From: Chrysaora quinquecirrha | Taxonomy: Eukaryota > Cnidaria > Scyphozoa > Semaeostomeae > Pelagiidae | Direction of reading: 5' to 3' | Assembly (NCBI GenBank): GCA_014526335.1 | Contig: JACTAT010000054.1 | Location: forward strand, 486,523 to 550,522 | DNA length: 64,000 bases | Part shown: positions 42,412 to 54,835 of the stretch, in pieces | Position numbering within the stretch: position 1 is the first letter of the stretch | Layout: every line of letters starts with the position of its first letter | Position numbers and translations under genes: made by a program | Notes under the pieces: model-generated | Seen by the model: the letters and a program-made list of their open reading frames with translations, nothing else | What the model was told of the DNA's origin: nothing | The model's database searches: none

Positions 42412-45400
42412 ATGGCTTCACGACTTGTTTGCATAGTGACTGGAGGTGCTTCTGGATTGGGAAGAGCAACAGTTGAACGTCTTGTTCGTCGTGGTGGTAA
42501 AGTTCTCATTGCAGATCTTCCCAAAAGTGATGGAGAAAATGTTGCAAAAGAGCTCGGAGATAACTGCGTTTTCCAACCTACAGATGTAAGAAAACTCTGC
42601 GGGGTGCTTCCATTGGGTGCGACAGGGGGTCCGATGGTTTGAAGGTCTTACCCCCTTGGGGGTATTTAATATTATTTGGGTAAGATATGTGCTGCCCATA
42701 TGGGTGCGTTTTTGGCCCTGAAATTCTCTAAACATGAGTATGATTTCAACCAATACCCCATAGAAGTGGGTGGGAGATTGAAGAAAACTTGAATCTTAAA
42801 CTATTTCGATCAGAAAAGTGTTTAAATGGGGTTTAAGATGTTCGTAGTACTATTTCAAGCAATAATGAGGCCAAAACAGTCTTACTTGAGTCGAACCCAA
42901 ACCAAAACATCTCAGTTAAAGTGGTTAGCCAGCCCAAGCTACAGTGGATGCCTCCCCTGATGCCCCCCATTTGCATCTTCCACAAAGATTGCCAAGTGAG
43001 AGCATTGTTACTACCCGGTACAGAATTGAGTTGGACTGAATCCAGGGCCACCATCATGAGAGGTATTAATGTAAGCCCCCCCTAGAATAAGCCCCCACCT
43101 TGAATTAACCCCCACCCTAGAGTGAGAAATTGTTGATAAGCCCCTCCCCCTAGAATAAGCCCCCACCTTGACATGTTTGTGTTAGCCTTTTGAGTCCATA
43201 TTAGTACTTTATCGAGCTATGACAGAAAAATGAATTATTTTAGTCAATCATAAATCATGTTTTTTAAAAATTTTATAAGCCCCCCACCTCATTTAAGGCC
43301 CCACCTCAAATGAGCCCCCTCCAAAATAACGAAAAATAATTAAGTCCCCAGTGGACTAATTCGAGGATTTACAGTAATGTTTTCTTTGTTTAGTTAATGC
43401 TTGATTGATTGATTCATTGATTAGTTGATAAAATGATCAGTTAATCCACCAACTATACAATTCTTTTAGAGTTCATCATTGATTTATTGATTTCTTGATT
43501 GATTATTCATGTTCATTCTTTGATTGTTGATTTTTCTTAACTAGGTGACATCTGCTGATGATATTAGTGCTGCAATCCAAACTGCAAAAGAAAGATTTGG
43601 ACCAATCACAGCTGCAGTTAACTGTGCAGGTATCGGCATAGCCGTGAAAACTCTGAATAAAAAAGGGCAAGCACACTCACTTGAAGAGTTCAATAGAGTT
43701 CTACAAGTATGTATTTCTAGATTTTTGTCAGTTGCAATAGCTGCTAGTACTTTAACACTGCTTTTAACACTGTTGAGCCTGCTATTTGTAAGGCATATCT
43801 CAACACATATCTGGGTTTTCAAAGTAGTGAAAAATGTGTCACATACACAAAACAGAAAATGTTTGCAATTATTTTTGAGACCCAGCCCTGAACCGTATAA
43901 CCCATCAAATCCCCCTGTCTTGATGGCACTGGTGACTGCTTGATGCTTGCTTTCATAGTTACTTGATATTTCTGTATATTAATTGTTTATCATTGTGCAT
44001 ATTTTTTATATTGTGCATATACCCCATGGTCTTCCTGCTTGCTTCCCCATCTTACAAATTGTCTGAGGATCACATACAAGTTGGCAGCAGATACCGAAAG
44101 CAGCAGTCTAGATAATGAAACAAAACCCAAAATGACCAGCTAAGAGAAAATTTCAAAAGTATGGCCAAGATATGCCAACATAGGCATGAGTTGTCCATTA
44201 ATGCAAGTCCATTAATGCACAAATGCTCAGCAACAAACGTTTCTTGACGTTCCCTTAGGTTTAGGCTGTGGTACGATTGCTTGGGATTTTATGCTCTAGA
44301 ATTATTTTTGCTTAATGTCTGACAAAAGATTACAGGTACTATCGTTTTTGAATGAGCTACAGTTATGATAGAGTTTACATTGAGTTCTTCTAAGATTGAT
44401 ATTCTGAAGGCCTTCATTTATGTCATTATTATGCTTGATTGTGTACTACTCGATCATCTTGTACTGATCTAATAAACATTTCTTTCAATTGATTCAGCCA
44501 CAGGTAGAAATTACGGGGGCTTTGGGAGGCTCCCCAGTTTTTAAGTTTTGTCGGAAGTTTTGCAATTTTCCTTTCAAAACGACAAAACATAACACATTTT
44601 TCAGGGATTGTTGGAAATCTAGCCCTCTTGGCTCACACATCGGAATGTTGAATTTCAATACCGAAAAAAGGCTGAAACATCTTTGGGCATACTTTAAAGC
44701 TTTTTTATTCGACACTCCTCGAAGTATAAACGTCAGAAACAGGCCAAAATAATTGACTAAGGCAGAGCTTATATACAGATGAGGATCGAATGCACCAATC
44801 AGCATGTGAAGCTGATCGTATAATGTGTTTTGAGCGCCAAATCAGCGTTCATAGCTACTCTTATAGGAGTGTCGAACGAAAAGCTTTTGTGCATGACCAC
44901 ATGTTTTTATGATCTTCTGCGATCTTGAAGATTTGTGCAACTCATAGACTGTTTAAGTTCCGCAACAGGGTCCAGCAAAGTACCTGGTGTTTGATCTAAG
45001 CTAATTCAAATTATCTTATCAGGTGAACGCAGTTGGAACATTCAACATGATCAGACTAGCAGCTGAACAAATGGCAACAAATGAGCCAAATGAAGAAGGA
45101 GAACGTGGTACCATTGTCAACACAGCAAGTGTTGCTGCATATGAAGGTCAAATGGGACAAGCAGCTTATTCTGCATCAAAGGGTGCAATTGTTGGTATGA
45201 CGTTACCTATTGCACGTGATCTGGCAAGGCAAGGCATCAGAGTTAACACAATTGCTCCAGGTATTAATTAATGTGTAATTATCAGAATGATGCAAGTCTC
45301 TCATCTTTTGAGTTGAAGAAAATTTCGAATTTGATTTGCTATGTAATTACCAATGCAATTGACGGTATCGTTTTTCCATTTTACCAACAAACTCGTGTAT

Positions 45401-46279
45401 CTACCGACCAATAGACATTTTCAAACCTGGGTCCGGGTCGGCGTGACATTTTTCTGAAAGATGGCGGACATCTTAAGTGAAAGAATCTTCCCTGCATGCA
45501 ACGAGGCGTTTCACGACCCATTGACTAGTTCAGCAAATTTTGCTTCAAATTCACGTCTCATTTGAGTAAAAGTGAAAGAAAGGATTCAAGTCCAAAGCTT
45601 ATCTTTTCAAAGATGCATTTTATCATGTTTTTCCTTGTGAGTTACTTGCATTTCGATTTTTTGAATTTCTTCAGATATTTTCAACATTTATCGAGGCAGA
45701 GAATCCTTTCCTCTCTTTGTCTTCCATTACTTCTGAATTTGAAGAAAAGTTTGCTGCACTACCTCTCCTAAGGCGACTGCAATCCCAGTCATTGCAAGCG
45801 TAGAGAATACCCTTGCTGAAAATGTCTGCCGTCTTCCAGAAAATAATGACGCCGACCCAGGCCTCTTTGAAAAGATCTATTTTGGAATAAGGGAAGCGTT
45901 GCATACCCACACATTACCCGTTTGGAAGTCCCTGGCAACCATTTTCATGAATTCTTGCAACCATCTTTGGATTGGGATGTCTCATGATTCCTCTAAGCAT
46001 GCTACCATTAAGAGATGTTATGGAAAGCTGTCTTTAGATTCCGCATTATGGATTATTTTTCTCATGCCCTTGTGTATTTTGTTTGCAGGTTTATTCAGGA
46101 CCCCATTACTGGCTTCTTTGCCCGAGAAAGTGCAGAACGAATTAGCAAAAGCCGTGCCATTTCCAAAACGACTAGGATCCCCCGATGAATACGCACATCT
46201 CGTCCAATCAATTATCGACAACGTCATGATTAATGGTACTGTAATTAGAATAGATGGTGCTCTTAGAATGCAGCCTTGA
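42412..46279 (+). CDS. HSD17B10: HSD17B10 homologue: 3-hydroxyacyl-CoA dehydrogenase type 2 (short-chain dehydrogenase), complete, 4 exons
   Basis: NAD-dependent mitochondrial short-chain dehydrogenase acting in isoleucine/branched fatty-acid breakdown; in animals the same protein is also a subunit of mitochondrial RNase P. Exons 42412–42585, 43545–43706, 45023–45260 and 46089–46279 join in frame (all GT–AG), giving 254 aa (human 261). Visible: Rossmann glycine motif TGGASGLG near residues 10–17, AD at the β2 end (NAD preference), VNCAGIG, catalytic Ser in [11 protein letters not shown] and Y-x-x-x-K in [14 protein letters not shown], then [20 protein letters not shown] and the C-terminal [15 protein letters not shown]. 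The last three blocks are characteristic of HSD17B10 among short-chain dehydrogenases. The ATG at 42412 (AAAATGG) was chosen because the SDR fold starts eight residues later. Introns carry repeats, including the MITE at 45417. Confidence 0.93.
42625..42790. repeat. Dispersed repeat shared with 62380–62690 (inverted)
   Basis: TATGTGCTGCCCATATGGGT and AATTCTCTAAACATGAGTAT recur in inverse orientation at about 62598–62683. Lies in intron 1 of HSD17B10. Confidence 0.6.
43070..43375. repeat. C-rich 'AATAAGCCCCCACC' repeat element
   Basis: The phrase TAGAATAAGCCCCCACCTTG recurs with variants four or more times and ends near TCGAGGATTTACAGTAAT. Related fragments occur at 49935–49985 (CTCGAATAAGCCCCCACCTTG) and perhaps 11610. 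Followed by TTGATTGATTGATTCATTGA-type runs to 43510. Lies in intron 1 of HSD17B10. Confidence 0.65.
44530..44900. mobile_element. Possible foldback element in HSD17B10 intron 2
   Basis: AAAGCTTTTTTATTCGACAC at 44697–44716 is mirrored by GTGTCGAACGAAAAGCTTTT at about 44870–44889. The flanking sequence shows no clear outer ends, so its limits are uncertain. Confidence 0.4.
45417..45874. mobile_element. MITE with AAGATGGCGGACAT-type terminal inverted repeats (second copy)
   Basis: Left arm CGGGTCGGCGTGACATTTTT then AAGATGGCGGACATCTTA; right arm AAAATGTCTGCCGTCTTCC … GACGCCGACCCAGGCCTCTT. Interior words (TTTTGCTTCAAATTCACG, TCATTTGAGTAAAAGTGAAA) match the copy at 12169. It lies in intron 3 of HSD17B10. 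Confidence 0.75.
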
Positions 46280-49200
46280 AGTAGCAGCGTCATTGAGGTA
46301 GACGTCCAATAAGCGTGAGTGACAATACCTTGTTATTATTGTCAATCTCATCGAAACTTGAACTAAATTCTGTCCAGGATAATTGAAAGTGAAATGCCTA
46401 TTAATGATTAAAAACGGAAATTTATTCAACGGATTATTTTTCTGCTTCATACTGGGTCCCTTCATTGGTTTACATGAGGTTCTTGCACTTTTTGCTGTTT
46501 CTGACGAAAATCCTTCACACTATTATTCGTTGACTGTCAGTCATTTCTTTTCTATGAAGTATTATTGTTATTACTTATGCTTCACCACTGCGAGAGAAGG
46601 TAAAGCAAAATTCCAAAAAGTACAGCTATGCTCCGTCTTAGTAGTCAGGCTCTTGAGCTGATATTTTTTTGTTACTTTATTTTTTAGTAGGCTGTTATTT
46701 CTTGCTTTTGAGCTAATTTAAGCCTACTATGCATGGCGCATCCAGGCATGGGAGCCCTAGTTTAGCGTCCCTTCCGAAGGACGGCAGAGCGAGTTGTTTA
46801 TTCATCCATCTGGAAAGTCACCCATCCAGATGCTGACCTTGCACGACCAAGCTGTCTAACTTCAGCTGTCTAACGAGAACTGACTGAGAAGCTTGGCCAC
46901 TCACTCCATTCTCAATCTCAATCAATCTTTTTCAATAGCAAACCTTTCAATTTCTGTTAACACATGAACTTCGAAGCTGATTCTGTCACTGTGTTTGTCA
47001 CTATCGTTTTGTTATAAGAACCAGTAAATTTTGACTGAGGCTGGTTGTTTTGCCTATTTCAACCTCAAATGTCCCTATCTGTTCTTAATTCTTCAGGTAC
47101 AATGTCTCAGTAAAGGTACGCCGAGGTGCTAGATTTGTGTAGAAACTTCACTTGCTTGTTTACTTCCATGTTTGTTAGTTTTGTTTGCTTTTTTGTTTGG
47201 TAAACGTTTTTGGTAATCATATGTTTGGCTAATGCTTCGAAAATTACGTTTCATAATCGACAGGATAGCTACTACTCATAGACACACTGGATACACACTT
47301 GGATACACACTTCCAGCCACGTTTACACTTACACTGTCTATACATATATAAACACACTTCAATGCCCTTATGTATCCTACTGTTTGTGCTATAGGACCCT
47401 GTACTGGATTGCGTTCCTTGGTCCCAATACGAGTACGGCCCTTTTAGGTTTTGAAAAGCGAAAGCTCGACTTCTACACCATTGTCTTGTCTTGCACTGGA
47501 TACTGTCCAGTTATAGCACCTCTTGAAAAGTGGAAATCGCTTGAATTCCTAACTGTGGTATAGCGGATAGCAATATATATTGAATACTTAAAGTAATGGA
47601 TATAAATTTGAAGCATGCTGAATATACACAGTGCAGCCTTATTAGGTTATATCCTTTTCAACTTGACCTTGCAGATGTTATTAGAACAAAGACTATATTC
47701 AACATTTAAACATTAAACAGTTCACAATCCTTTTACTTTTTCATTCATTTCATGTTGTTTGGAATCTATCCAAAATTCCCTTCAAGACTACCAATATCTC
47801 TACTTAAAGGGTAAATGGTACATTTTATTAATTAATTGGTTAAGAATTCGAGTACTTTTTCGTTGCCTTTGCTTCGCCCCTTGATTTTGTCCCATACATT
47901 GCTGAGTTGAACGCTTAAGGCCTCGACTAGGATAACTGCTCTGTCTGAACACACACCTTATCGTCAGAGTCCACCTTTTTGGTTCCAAAAAGTCTGTAGG
48001 GCTTACAAGCTTGTAATGTTTCATATTGTCATTGTCCTTTATAGGCATGCTGAATATATACATACAGCCATGTATAACCCTAACCCATTTTTCGTCAAAT
48101 TACTTAGATACTTCAGTACTGGACCTAATGACAATGACCGACTTGTCACTTGTCATTTTATAGCTTTAGAAGCTTTTCGTTTAGTTTTGAGGTCACTGCT
48201 GAAGTAGAAAAACTCCCTCCGAACGTCTTCACCAGAGGGGCTCTACTTTTCAAAGTGTACTTACGTTACTTTGCAAGCTTATCAAAGCTTTCTTTCCATT
48301 TCATTTCAATTTGCCTACATAGTCCCTCACATCTGGACTCCTTTATTTCTGTTCCTGTATAGATAGTGTCTGGCCATACATAGTGTCTGGCCAACTTTCA
48401 GCACACAGGCTTGGCTTGATAGCGCATTCACGCTGTCAAGTTAAACTGGTTTAACTTAAACCTGTTTTAAAATGTTGCGCTGTCATTGGTCAGTCTAGAA
48501 ATTCGAATCGATTTAATTGGTGGAAATCTAACCTGGTTCAAATAAAGCTGGATTAATTGTGTCAGTGTGAAAGCAGTGTTAGTTGCTTCAGTTCTAGAGT
48601 AGAGTGTATCATTTCCTTATCACCTCTCACTCACATTTTTAAATTTAGACAGTTTTGGGGGGTTCACTAGGTATGGAAATTCTGATATTTCTTGTCAATA
48701 GAGTTTAATTTTTGCTTCATTCCTGGTCGGTTTCATTTCCGAAAGTTATTGGCATTTCTCTGGCACAAGGGCTCTTGCTCTCCCTCTCCCCTTTTCCCTT
48801 TCCTCACATAGCTGAACCAATCTGAGTGCACCATCTGATTGTAACCGTTAAGCCCTGGCCAAACGTGACTAGCCCAACAACCGTAATTTCACCCAACATT
48901 GCCCAATATTCATGTTGGAAGAAATGTCGGGTACTTTCGTACGTTTAGCCACCCCTGCCTCAGTAGCAGGCAACTTGTTTAAAGAAGTTAGGTGAGGTGA
49001 ACTGTTGAGTGTAATGTTGGCAATGTTGGGCCAGCCAAGGCTCTTGGCTTATTTTTGTCTGTCAGCACAAAACCGAGGGGCAATTCACTCCTTGGAATCT
49101 CGTACACCCTCAGCTCGAATGTCTAGTGTTTTCGTAGGAATTTTGTAAGAATCCTTTTGTTTCAACAGGAATCGCGTACGCTTTTTCGAGCAGTGAAATG

Positions 49201-51270
49201 CTCTCGTACAAAACAACAACCCAACTCTACACTTTCCGTCCTTCTGGAGGACATTGTGCTGCCCACAGAACCGGTCATGAGCTCATGAGCAGTAGCCGTC
49301 AGCCACACTGCTGACATAGGTCGAATCAACCTGCATTGTCGGTAGCCCAGAGTTAGAGTTGTCCCAGAATGATTGCAGTATGCGCTCATTCTATCTATCC
49401 AGGGGATGAACATCCCTGAATTTTAAATCTTGCCGCTCGTTTGGCTGTGCGGAAATTAGCCCACAACCCCATGGCCTTTTAGAACTTTTTAGGTGTAGCT
49501 TTTCTTGTTCAAATTTCACGGAATGCATTTTCTTTTACCTTTTTACTTTCTGAAATGTCGCACACCTGGAGCTGCATTAATACTGTACGTGTCTGATACT
49601 ATAGAAATTTCTGTCACCATAAAATAACGGTCATTCTGTTGTGTCATTTTATTAGAGCCAACAAAGACAACAAGGCTATAACGGTACAAAAGGAGGAGGG
49701 CCTGCGTTCATAATCATTTAGATTTAATTAAGATAAGGAATTACCACATTAAACAAAATTGGAAATTGATAAGAAAAATAACCTGGAATTTTATACTTAA
49801 AACGTTTGCCAAACCACCGATCTTGTACTGTTCAGAAAGTGGGTTCCCTTTTCATTGGCTTGCTTGGACCCATACCTTGTTAGGCACCTTTTCGGAGATC
49901 TTTCGCGGGAAATTGTTGAAACTGTTTATCATAAATCCTCGAATAAGCCCCCACCTTGGGACAAAAAATCTTTTACTCCCCAAATTAGCCGATTTCTCCA
50001 GTTGCCGCCATTTTGTCCGTTCCTCTTGTGTTCATCTTTGTAAAAACACATTAGGCAAGGCTATTACACAAGGCAAGGGGATCTGGAGTAGAATTGAATC
50101 TTATATTGCCATATGGCAACCGCAGGAGGTAAAGGGTTTAAAGAGAAAATGTTAAAGATTTCATCATATCTTGATTTAACAACCATGCATCTCATCACTG
50201 ACCAAACTCTAACTCGAAGCCTTGATTTCTTTTCCTTTGTATGTTATGCACTGGAATTCTCTATGTTTCTTCTACTTTCTGCATGGCTTGCAGGAGCTCT
50301 GAAGCACTATGTTTGCACCATTTGAGAACGACCTCCCAACCAGGTGGCTGGCCTTCGCCTCTTTTAACAGATCTTTAAACGTCCAGTCAATCAATGGCTT
50401 AATCTTCCCTCTCTTGGTAATTCCTCTTTCTTGTTCCAGTTTCAAGGTTACGGAGGCCTCCGTAAGACTTCAGACATCAGAAACTTTATGGTTTTTTCAT
50501 TGGGGTGTCTAGTTAGACTCATTACATAAGTCCACTCTTCGCAATCAGCAACAGCAACGACAGTAACCATTACAACAACAACGACTCAATCGCTGTTTGC
50601 TGGAAAGTTGTTTTAGCGTCCGGTCATTCAACTAGATAGCGAAAACTGCAGCTCAGATTATAAATTTGGTGTATGGTTTTTGAAAAGGATGCGGTGTCTG
50701 GTATCTTAAAGTGTATAAAAGCTTTGGGTGTCAATTGTCAGGGTGGCCCTCCCTGTAGGGGCCTCCTTCACGTTGCAACGCAAGAAATATTGTGTTTCGG
50801 TTACGTCAAGGAGATCAGACCATATTACCCTTCGAGTACTGTCAACTACCTCTCCTAAGAAAACCGTTATCATTTCAACATTTCTAATTTTGAACTGATA
50901 TTTCAATAGAACACAAAATTTTCTATCGAACACAATCAACGAATTACAGAAATAGAACTTAATCTTAAGAAGTAACATGCTGATTTTGAAACACCCAAGA
51001 ATGCTAAATCTTTTCTTCAAGTATGTAACGCAATGTAACGGTCAGAGGAAGGCATTAATATAAACGATTAGGTATTGGGTACATACAGTTACGAATATAT
51101 CGGCCCCTTTAATACTAGTCGCTTACAGTACAAGCTTTTCAGGTCGCACTCACAAATGCAACGGATGGCCTCGTAGTTACATATGCATGGACACTGCTGA
51201 TATCCTTCTCGCTAACTGCCCTCTTAATGCCTTGTTACTCTAACTCTAAAAGTGCTAGCTATGTCCTTGA
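46280..51270. other. Gene-free stretch between HSD17B10 and stomatin, first part
   Basis: No exon could be supported. It includes the 3' UTR of HSD17B10, a 5S-rRNA-like fragment near 46750–46890, a C-rich repeat remnant at 49935, a weak AAACATTG-family-like word at 48852 (AAGCCCTGGCCAAACG) and a partial TAGACTCATTAC element at 50513. The many short open frames show no domain. Confidence 0.45.
46810..46890 (-). repeat. Possible 5S-rRNA-derived fragment (antisense)
   Basis: The plus strand reads GTCACCCATCCAGATGCTGA, CGACCAAGCTGTCTAACTTC and AACGAGAACTG. These resemble the reverse complement of the internal promoter region of 5S rRNA (CACCCATCC…GACC…GCTTAACTTC…ACGAGAAC), with several mismatches. 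It may be a SINE3-like head or a 5S pseudogene; it is not an intact gene. Confidence 0.3.
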
Positions 51271-51279
51271 AGAGGGCTG

Positions 51280-51407
51280 CTAGACTCACTACACGAGTCT
51301 CTAGTTTACGCTCCCCTTATTTTGATTTGTCACTCCAACAGAGTGATTGTAGAAAACAACAACAACAACATAGAGCGAAGTAGTGGGACTTATGGAGTGA
51401 GTCTAGA
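51280..51407. mobile_element. Small MITE with CTAGACTCAC ends, copy 1
   Basis: Ends TAGACTCACTACACGAGTCT and GGAGTGAGTCTAGA are inverse. The core is TGATTGTAGAAAACAACAAC. An inverted second copy is at 53389–53528, across the assembly gap. Confidence 0.6.
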
Positions 51408-51777
51408 GGGCTGCAAGGGTAGTCTCCAAACGTTGACGTTATCTTACTGAGAATCTTTGGAGATGATGAAATTGTTTGATAACTTGCGAAATTGGAACTC
51501 GTAGGTGCCCAGTTGTTGAGGGGTTTGGAATATGCTGGGGATGGGTGGATTGACGGTAACTGGCCTCTCAAGATCATTATCATTTACATATCTTTCTGTG
51601 GGATGAAGCTTACAGAGTCGCATTTTGAAAACAGTTTATAGCTCGGAAAGCTTAAATAGATTTTAATCGCTATCGTACTTTCTGGATACGCTTTACGCTG
51701 TTGCTTATAAAACCGCAAAGCATTGCGCAAAGACGGATTATATATAATGATTTGGCTAAAGCCTCTTTCTAGGTCAA

Positions 51778-52166
51778 TACACTCATTTTTTTTATAAGAA
51801 ACCCATTTATAAGAAACTCAGTACTGAGATCAATATTGGTTAAGCAACTTTCAGTACTCGACCAAAAATGGTAAGAAACTCGCAGGTCTCAAGAATCTTT
51901 AGAATTAGAAATAAAGTATCGAGAAAACAAACTTCTGTTGCACCATAAGTGTCTATTTTGACAGAAAAAACAGCTGATATAAACGTGAATTGTATTGCTT
52001 CTTCTATTTGTAGAATTTAAGTGTCAATTGCCCGTTTTGGCACTTAAAAATTTTGATTCTAAGAAACTGCTAAGAAACTTTCAGTACCAAATTTGTCCCA
52101 AAACTAAGAAACTTTGAGTACTGACCAAAAATCTTAGTTTCTTATAAAAAAAAAAAAAAGAGTGTA
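51778..52166. mobile_element. MITE of the TACAC…ATAAG cap family, TAAGAAAC subfamily
   Basis: Left end TACACTCATTTTTTTTATAA then GAAACCC; right end AGTTTCTTATAAAA…AGAGTGTA. The interior repeats TAAGAAAC(T) about seven times. Confidence 0.8.
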
Positions 52167-52763
52167 TGGTGGACGACGGCTAGGTGCATTTGAAGCTTTA
52201 TTGTCTGTCGATCCCCCACAGCAACTGGAACCTCGTACATTTGCACCTTTGTCATGAGTAACCCCTACTTTTCAGAATCTCAACATCCCTGTTCTGTTAT
52301 CAAATAGTCGAGGGCGTTCGGGATGAGTGGCAGATAAACCAGCTTCGTGGTTTACAAAAAGCTGATTCGTTTGAGATGATGCTTTCCTGCTAGCGATGCA
52401 GTCTTTCTACCGTTGCCGTCACTTTTCCCTATTTGCCCCAGGCCGCTTAAGACTTGCCTGCTCTGCTCCCTCTCCACTCGCCCCCCTCGCCCTTACCTTT
52501 CCTGACATTATAGAGGGGGTTGAGAGGATTGGCGGATTGGTGTATTTTGTTGACTACAAGAAGCGGATTTTGTATTCACTGATTTGACTAAACGGAATTT
52601 CGTTTTTGTTTTTCTTGGCGGATCATGCATTTTGCCGATGTTCTATGGGGTAGTTCGGACATAAATTACCGTTCTAACGGATTTCCGGCTCTTTCTGTTC
52701 CGCGCAGAGTAAAATGGCTGCCGTGGTACGATTTAAGCGAACATCGAAAATCATTTTCGTATA

Positions 52764-53263
52764 NNNNNNNNNNNNNNNNNNNNNNNNNNNNNNNNNNNNN
52801 NNNNNNNNNNNNNNNNNNNNNNNNNNNNNNNNNNNNNNNNNNNNNNNNNNNNNNNNNNNNNNNNNNNNNNNNNNNNNNNNNNNNNNNNNNNNNNNNNNNN
52901 NNNNNNNNNNNNNNNNNNNNNNNNNNNNNNNNNNNNNNNNNNNNNNNNNNNNNNNNNNNNNNNNNNNNNNNNNNNNNNNNNNNNNNNNNNNNNNNNNNNN
53001 NNNNNNNNNNNNNNNNNNNNNNNNNNNNNNNNNNNNNNNNNNNNNNNNNNNNNNNNNNNNNNNNNNNNNNNNNNNNNNNNNNNNNNNNNNNNNNNNNNNN
53101 NNNNNNNNNNNNNNNNNNNNNNNNNNNNNNNNNNNNNNNNNNNNNNNNNNNNNNNNNNNNNNNNNNNNNNNNNNNNNNNNNNNNNNNNNNNNNNNNNNNN
53201 NNNNNNNNNNNNNNNNNNNNNNNNNNNNNNNNNNNNNNNNNNNNNNNNNNNNNNNNNNNNNNN
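52764..53263. other. Assembly gap, 500 N
   Basis: Exactly 500 N, so a fixed-size scaffolding join and not a measured distance. Open frames called through it are meaningless. Sequence order and orientation on either side depend on the scaffolding evidence. Confidence 0.99.
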
Positions 53264-53388
53264 GAAACACATTGCGCAGTACTCTTGGTGTAGTTAAAAG
53301 CGAGGAAAAATTCTGTTTAAAAATAGTTGTTCACAAGACAGTAATTTGACATTAGTTGTTAATTTTGCCTTCTAGCACCAACGTAGAG

Positions 53389-53528
53389 CTAGACTCACAA
53401 TATAAGTAAGAAAGTCACACTACTTCACTCGATGTTGTTGTTGTTGTTTTCTACAATCGCTCAGTACGGTGACAAATCAAACAAGGGAAGCGTAAACTAG
53501 AGACTAGTGTCGTGACTCGTGAGTCTAC
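53389..53528. mobile_element. Small MITE with CTAGACTCAC ends, copy 2 (inverted)
   Basis: Reads CTAGACTCACAATATAAGTA at the left and ACTCGTGAGTCTAC at the right, with core GTTGTTGTTGTTTTCTACAA, i.e. the reverse of the copy at 51280. Confidence 0.6.
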
Positions 53529-53680
53529 CGTAGAGCAAGGAATTTATAGGCCCTCAAGGAATTGAATTTTCCGAAGAGCAAGGAATTTATTTTTTCACAT
53601 CCGAGAGTCAAAAAAGTAGCGCATGCGCATCAAAGTTTTTCCCACAATTGCCTGAATTACTCGAAGAAATTCTATGAGTA

Positions 53681-53821
53681 TACACACTTTTTTTATAAGA
53701 ATACCCTAATTTTTTCCGAGGCTCTAACTTTTCCATCGTTATTCTTAAATTTCCATTGTTCTTTGGCAATTTTGAGCCTGAATATTCTTATAGACTGTGT
53801 TCTTATAGAAAAAAGTGTGTA
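53681..53821. mobile_element. Short MITE of the TACAC…ATAAG cap family, TATTCTTA subfamily
   Basis: 141 bp: left end TACACACTTTTTTTATAAGA then ATACCC; right end TTCTTATAGAAAAAAGTGTG then TA. It has three internal (T)ATTCTTA-type words and the phrase GAGCCTGAATATTCTT, also found in the copy at 41486. Confidence 0.75.
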
Positions 53822-54835
53822 AAGACTGTCTCATCACATAATTGTTCAGTGTGTGAGTTAGAAGCTGGCGGGATATCCAAGCGTAAGCACATGGTCTGGG
53901 GGCCGGATAGTCCCACCCCCTTGGCTGGCCGAAGATTCACAGGACAATAGCGATTTCCTGCAACGGGAACCACCGTAAGATGCGACACCTCAGCCACGTT
54001 GTCTCGGCAATGTGGATGCAAGTGGGGAGCATTCATCTCCAGCACTGAGCAATGTTTTTGCAGTATTTGGCGTAATAATGGAAATAGGGAGCCTCGAGAT
54101 TCGCTGCCAGTCCGCTTCTGCTTATAACTAGTGCTGACAATCTTTGAAGTCTTGCAAACTTTCTACATTCTCAGCTATCGAAACACAGAAGCTACGAGTC
54201 ACCCCAAGGCTCCCTCTTTGTGCCAGTGCTTTTTCAACACTGCCAAGGTTTTTTCCAAGAACAAGAAGGCTAGATAATATAACGTTTCAGGCATTTTGGC
54301 ACCCTTTTGGCACCTATCTTAATTATTTTTACACCTTATGGTCTAACAGAAATCTTAAATTGAATCCAGCTAGGTAGAATGTTGGGTCATCCCAAGGCTC
54401 ACTCTTTGGGCCATTACTTTTTTAATATTTACCAATTCAATTCAATTCAATTCATTTATATTCAATTCACCAAATAGAAAACATTAATTTTGATGCATTT
54501 TTTGTTTTGATCACAATGATAAAGAGATTTGCGTAGATTTATGATATAGAAGTTTTGCGAAAATCTGTGAAAGTGATTGAATAAAATCAATTTACTTTTA
54601 AGTCAATGCAACAGAAATCGCGCGAAAATTGCCGACACGAAGCCAAAGAAGCCAGAGAAGAGAGAAGAGAACAATAGCTGCAAACAATAGGAAGACAATA
54701 CAAAGACTGGGCACTAGCATCAGAACTGGACAGAAATCAAAAACAATTCTCCACAGGGGAATTTAAAACAAAAACACAGATTGATCGCCTGAATTATTTT
54801 ATTGTGTTTTCTTGTGATCGTAAGCGGTGCAGATA
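53822..54835. other. Non-coding stretch upstream of stomatin, with a (TTCAA)n run
   Basis: ATTCAATTCAATTCAATTCA lies at about 54435–54455. The rest should include the stomatin promoter and 5' UTR; no element can be named. Confidence 0.45.

Noticed and set aside
52625..53349. Open frames of about 170–220 codons
   Set aside because: They are open only because 500 N are read as sense codons.
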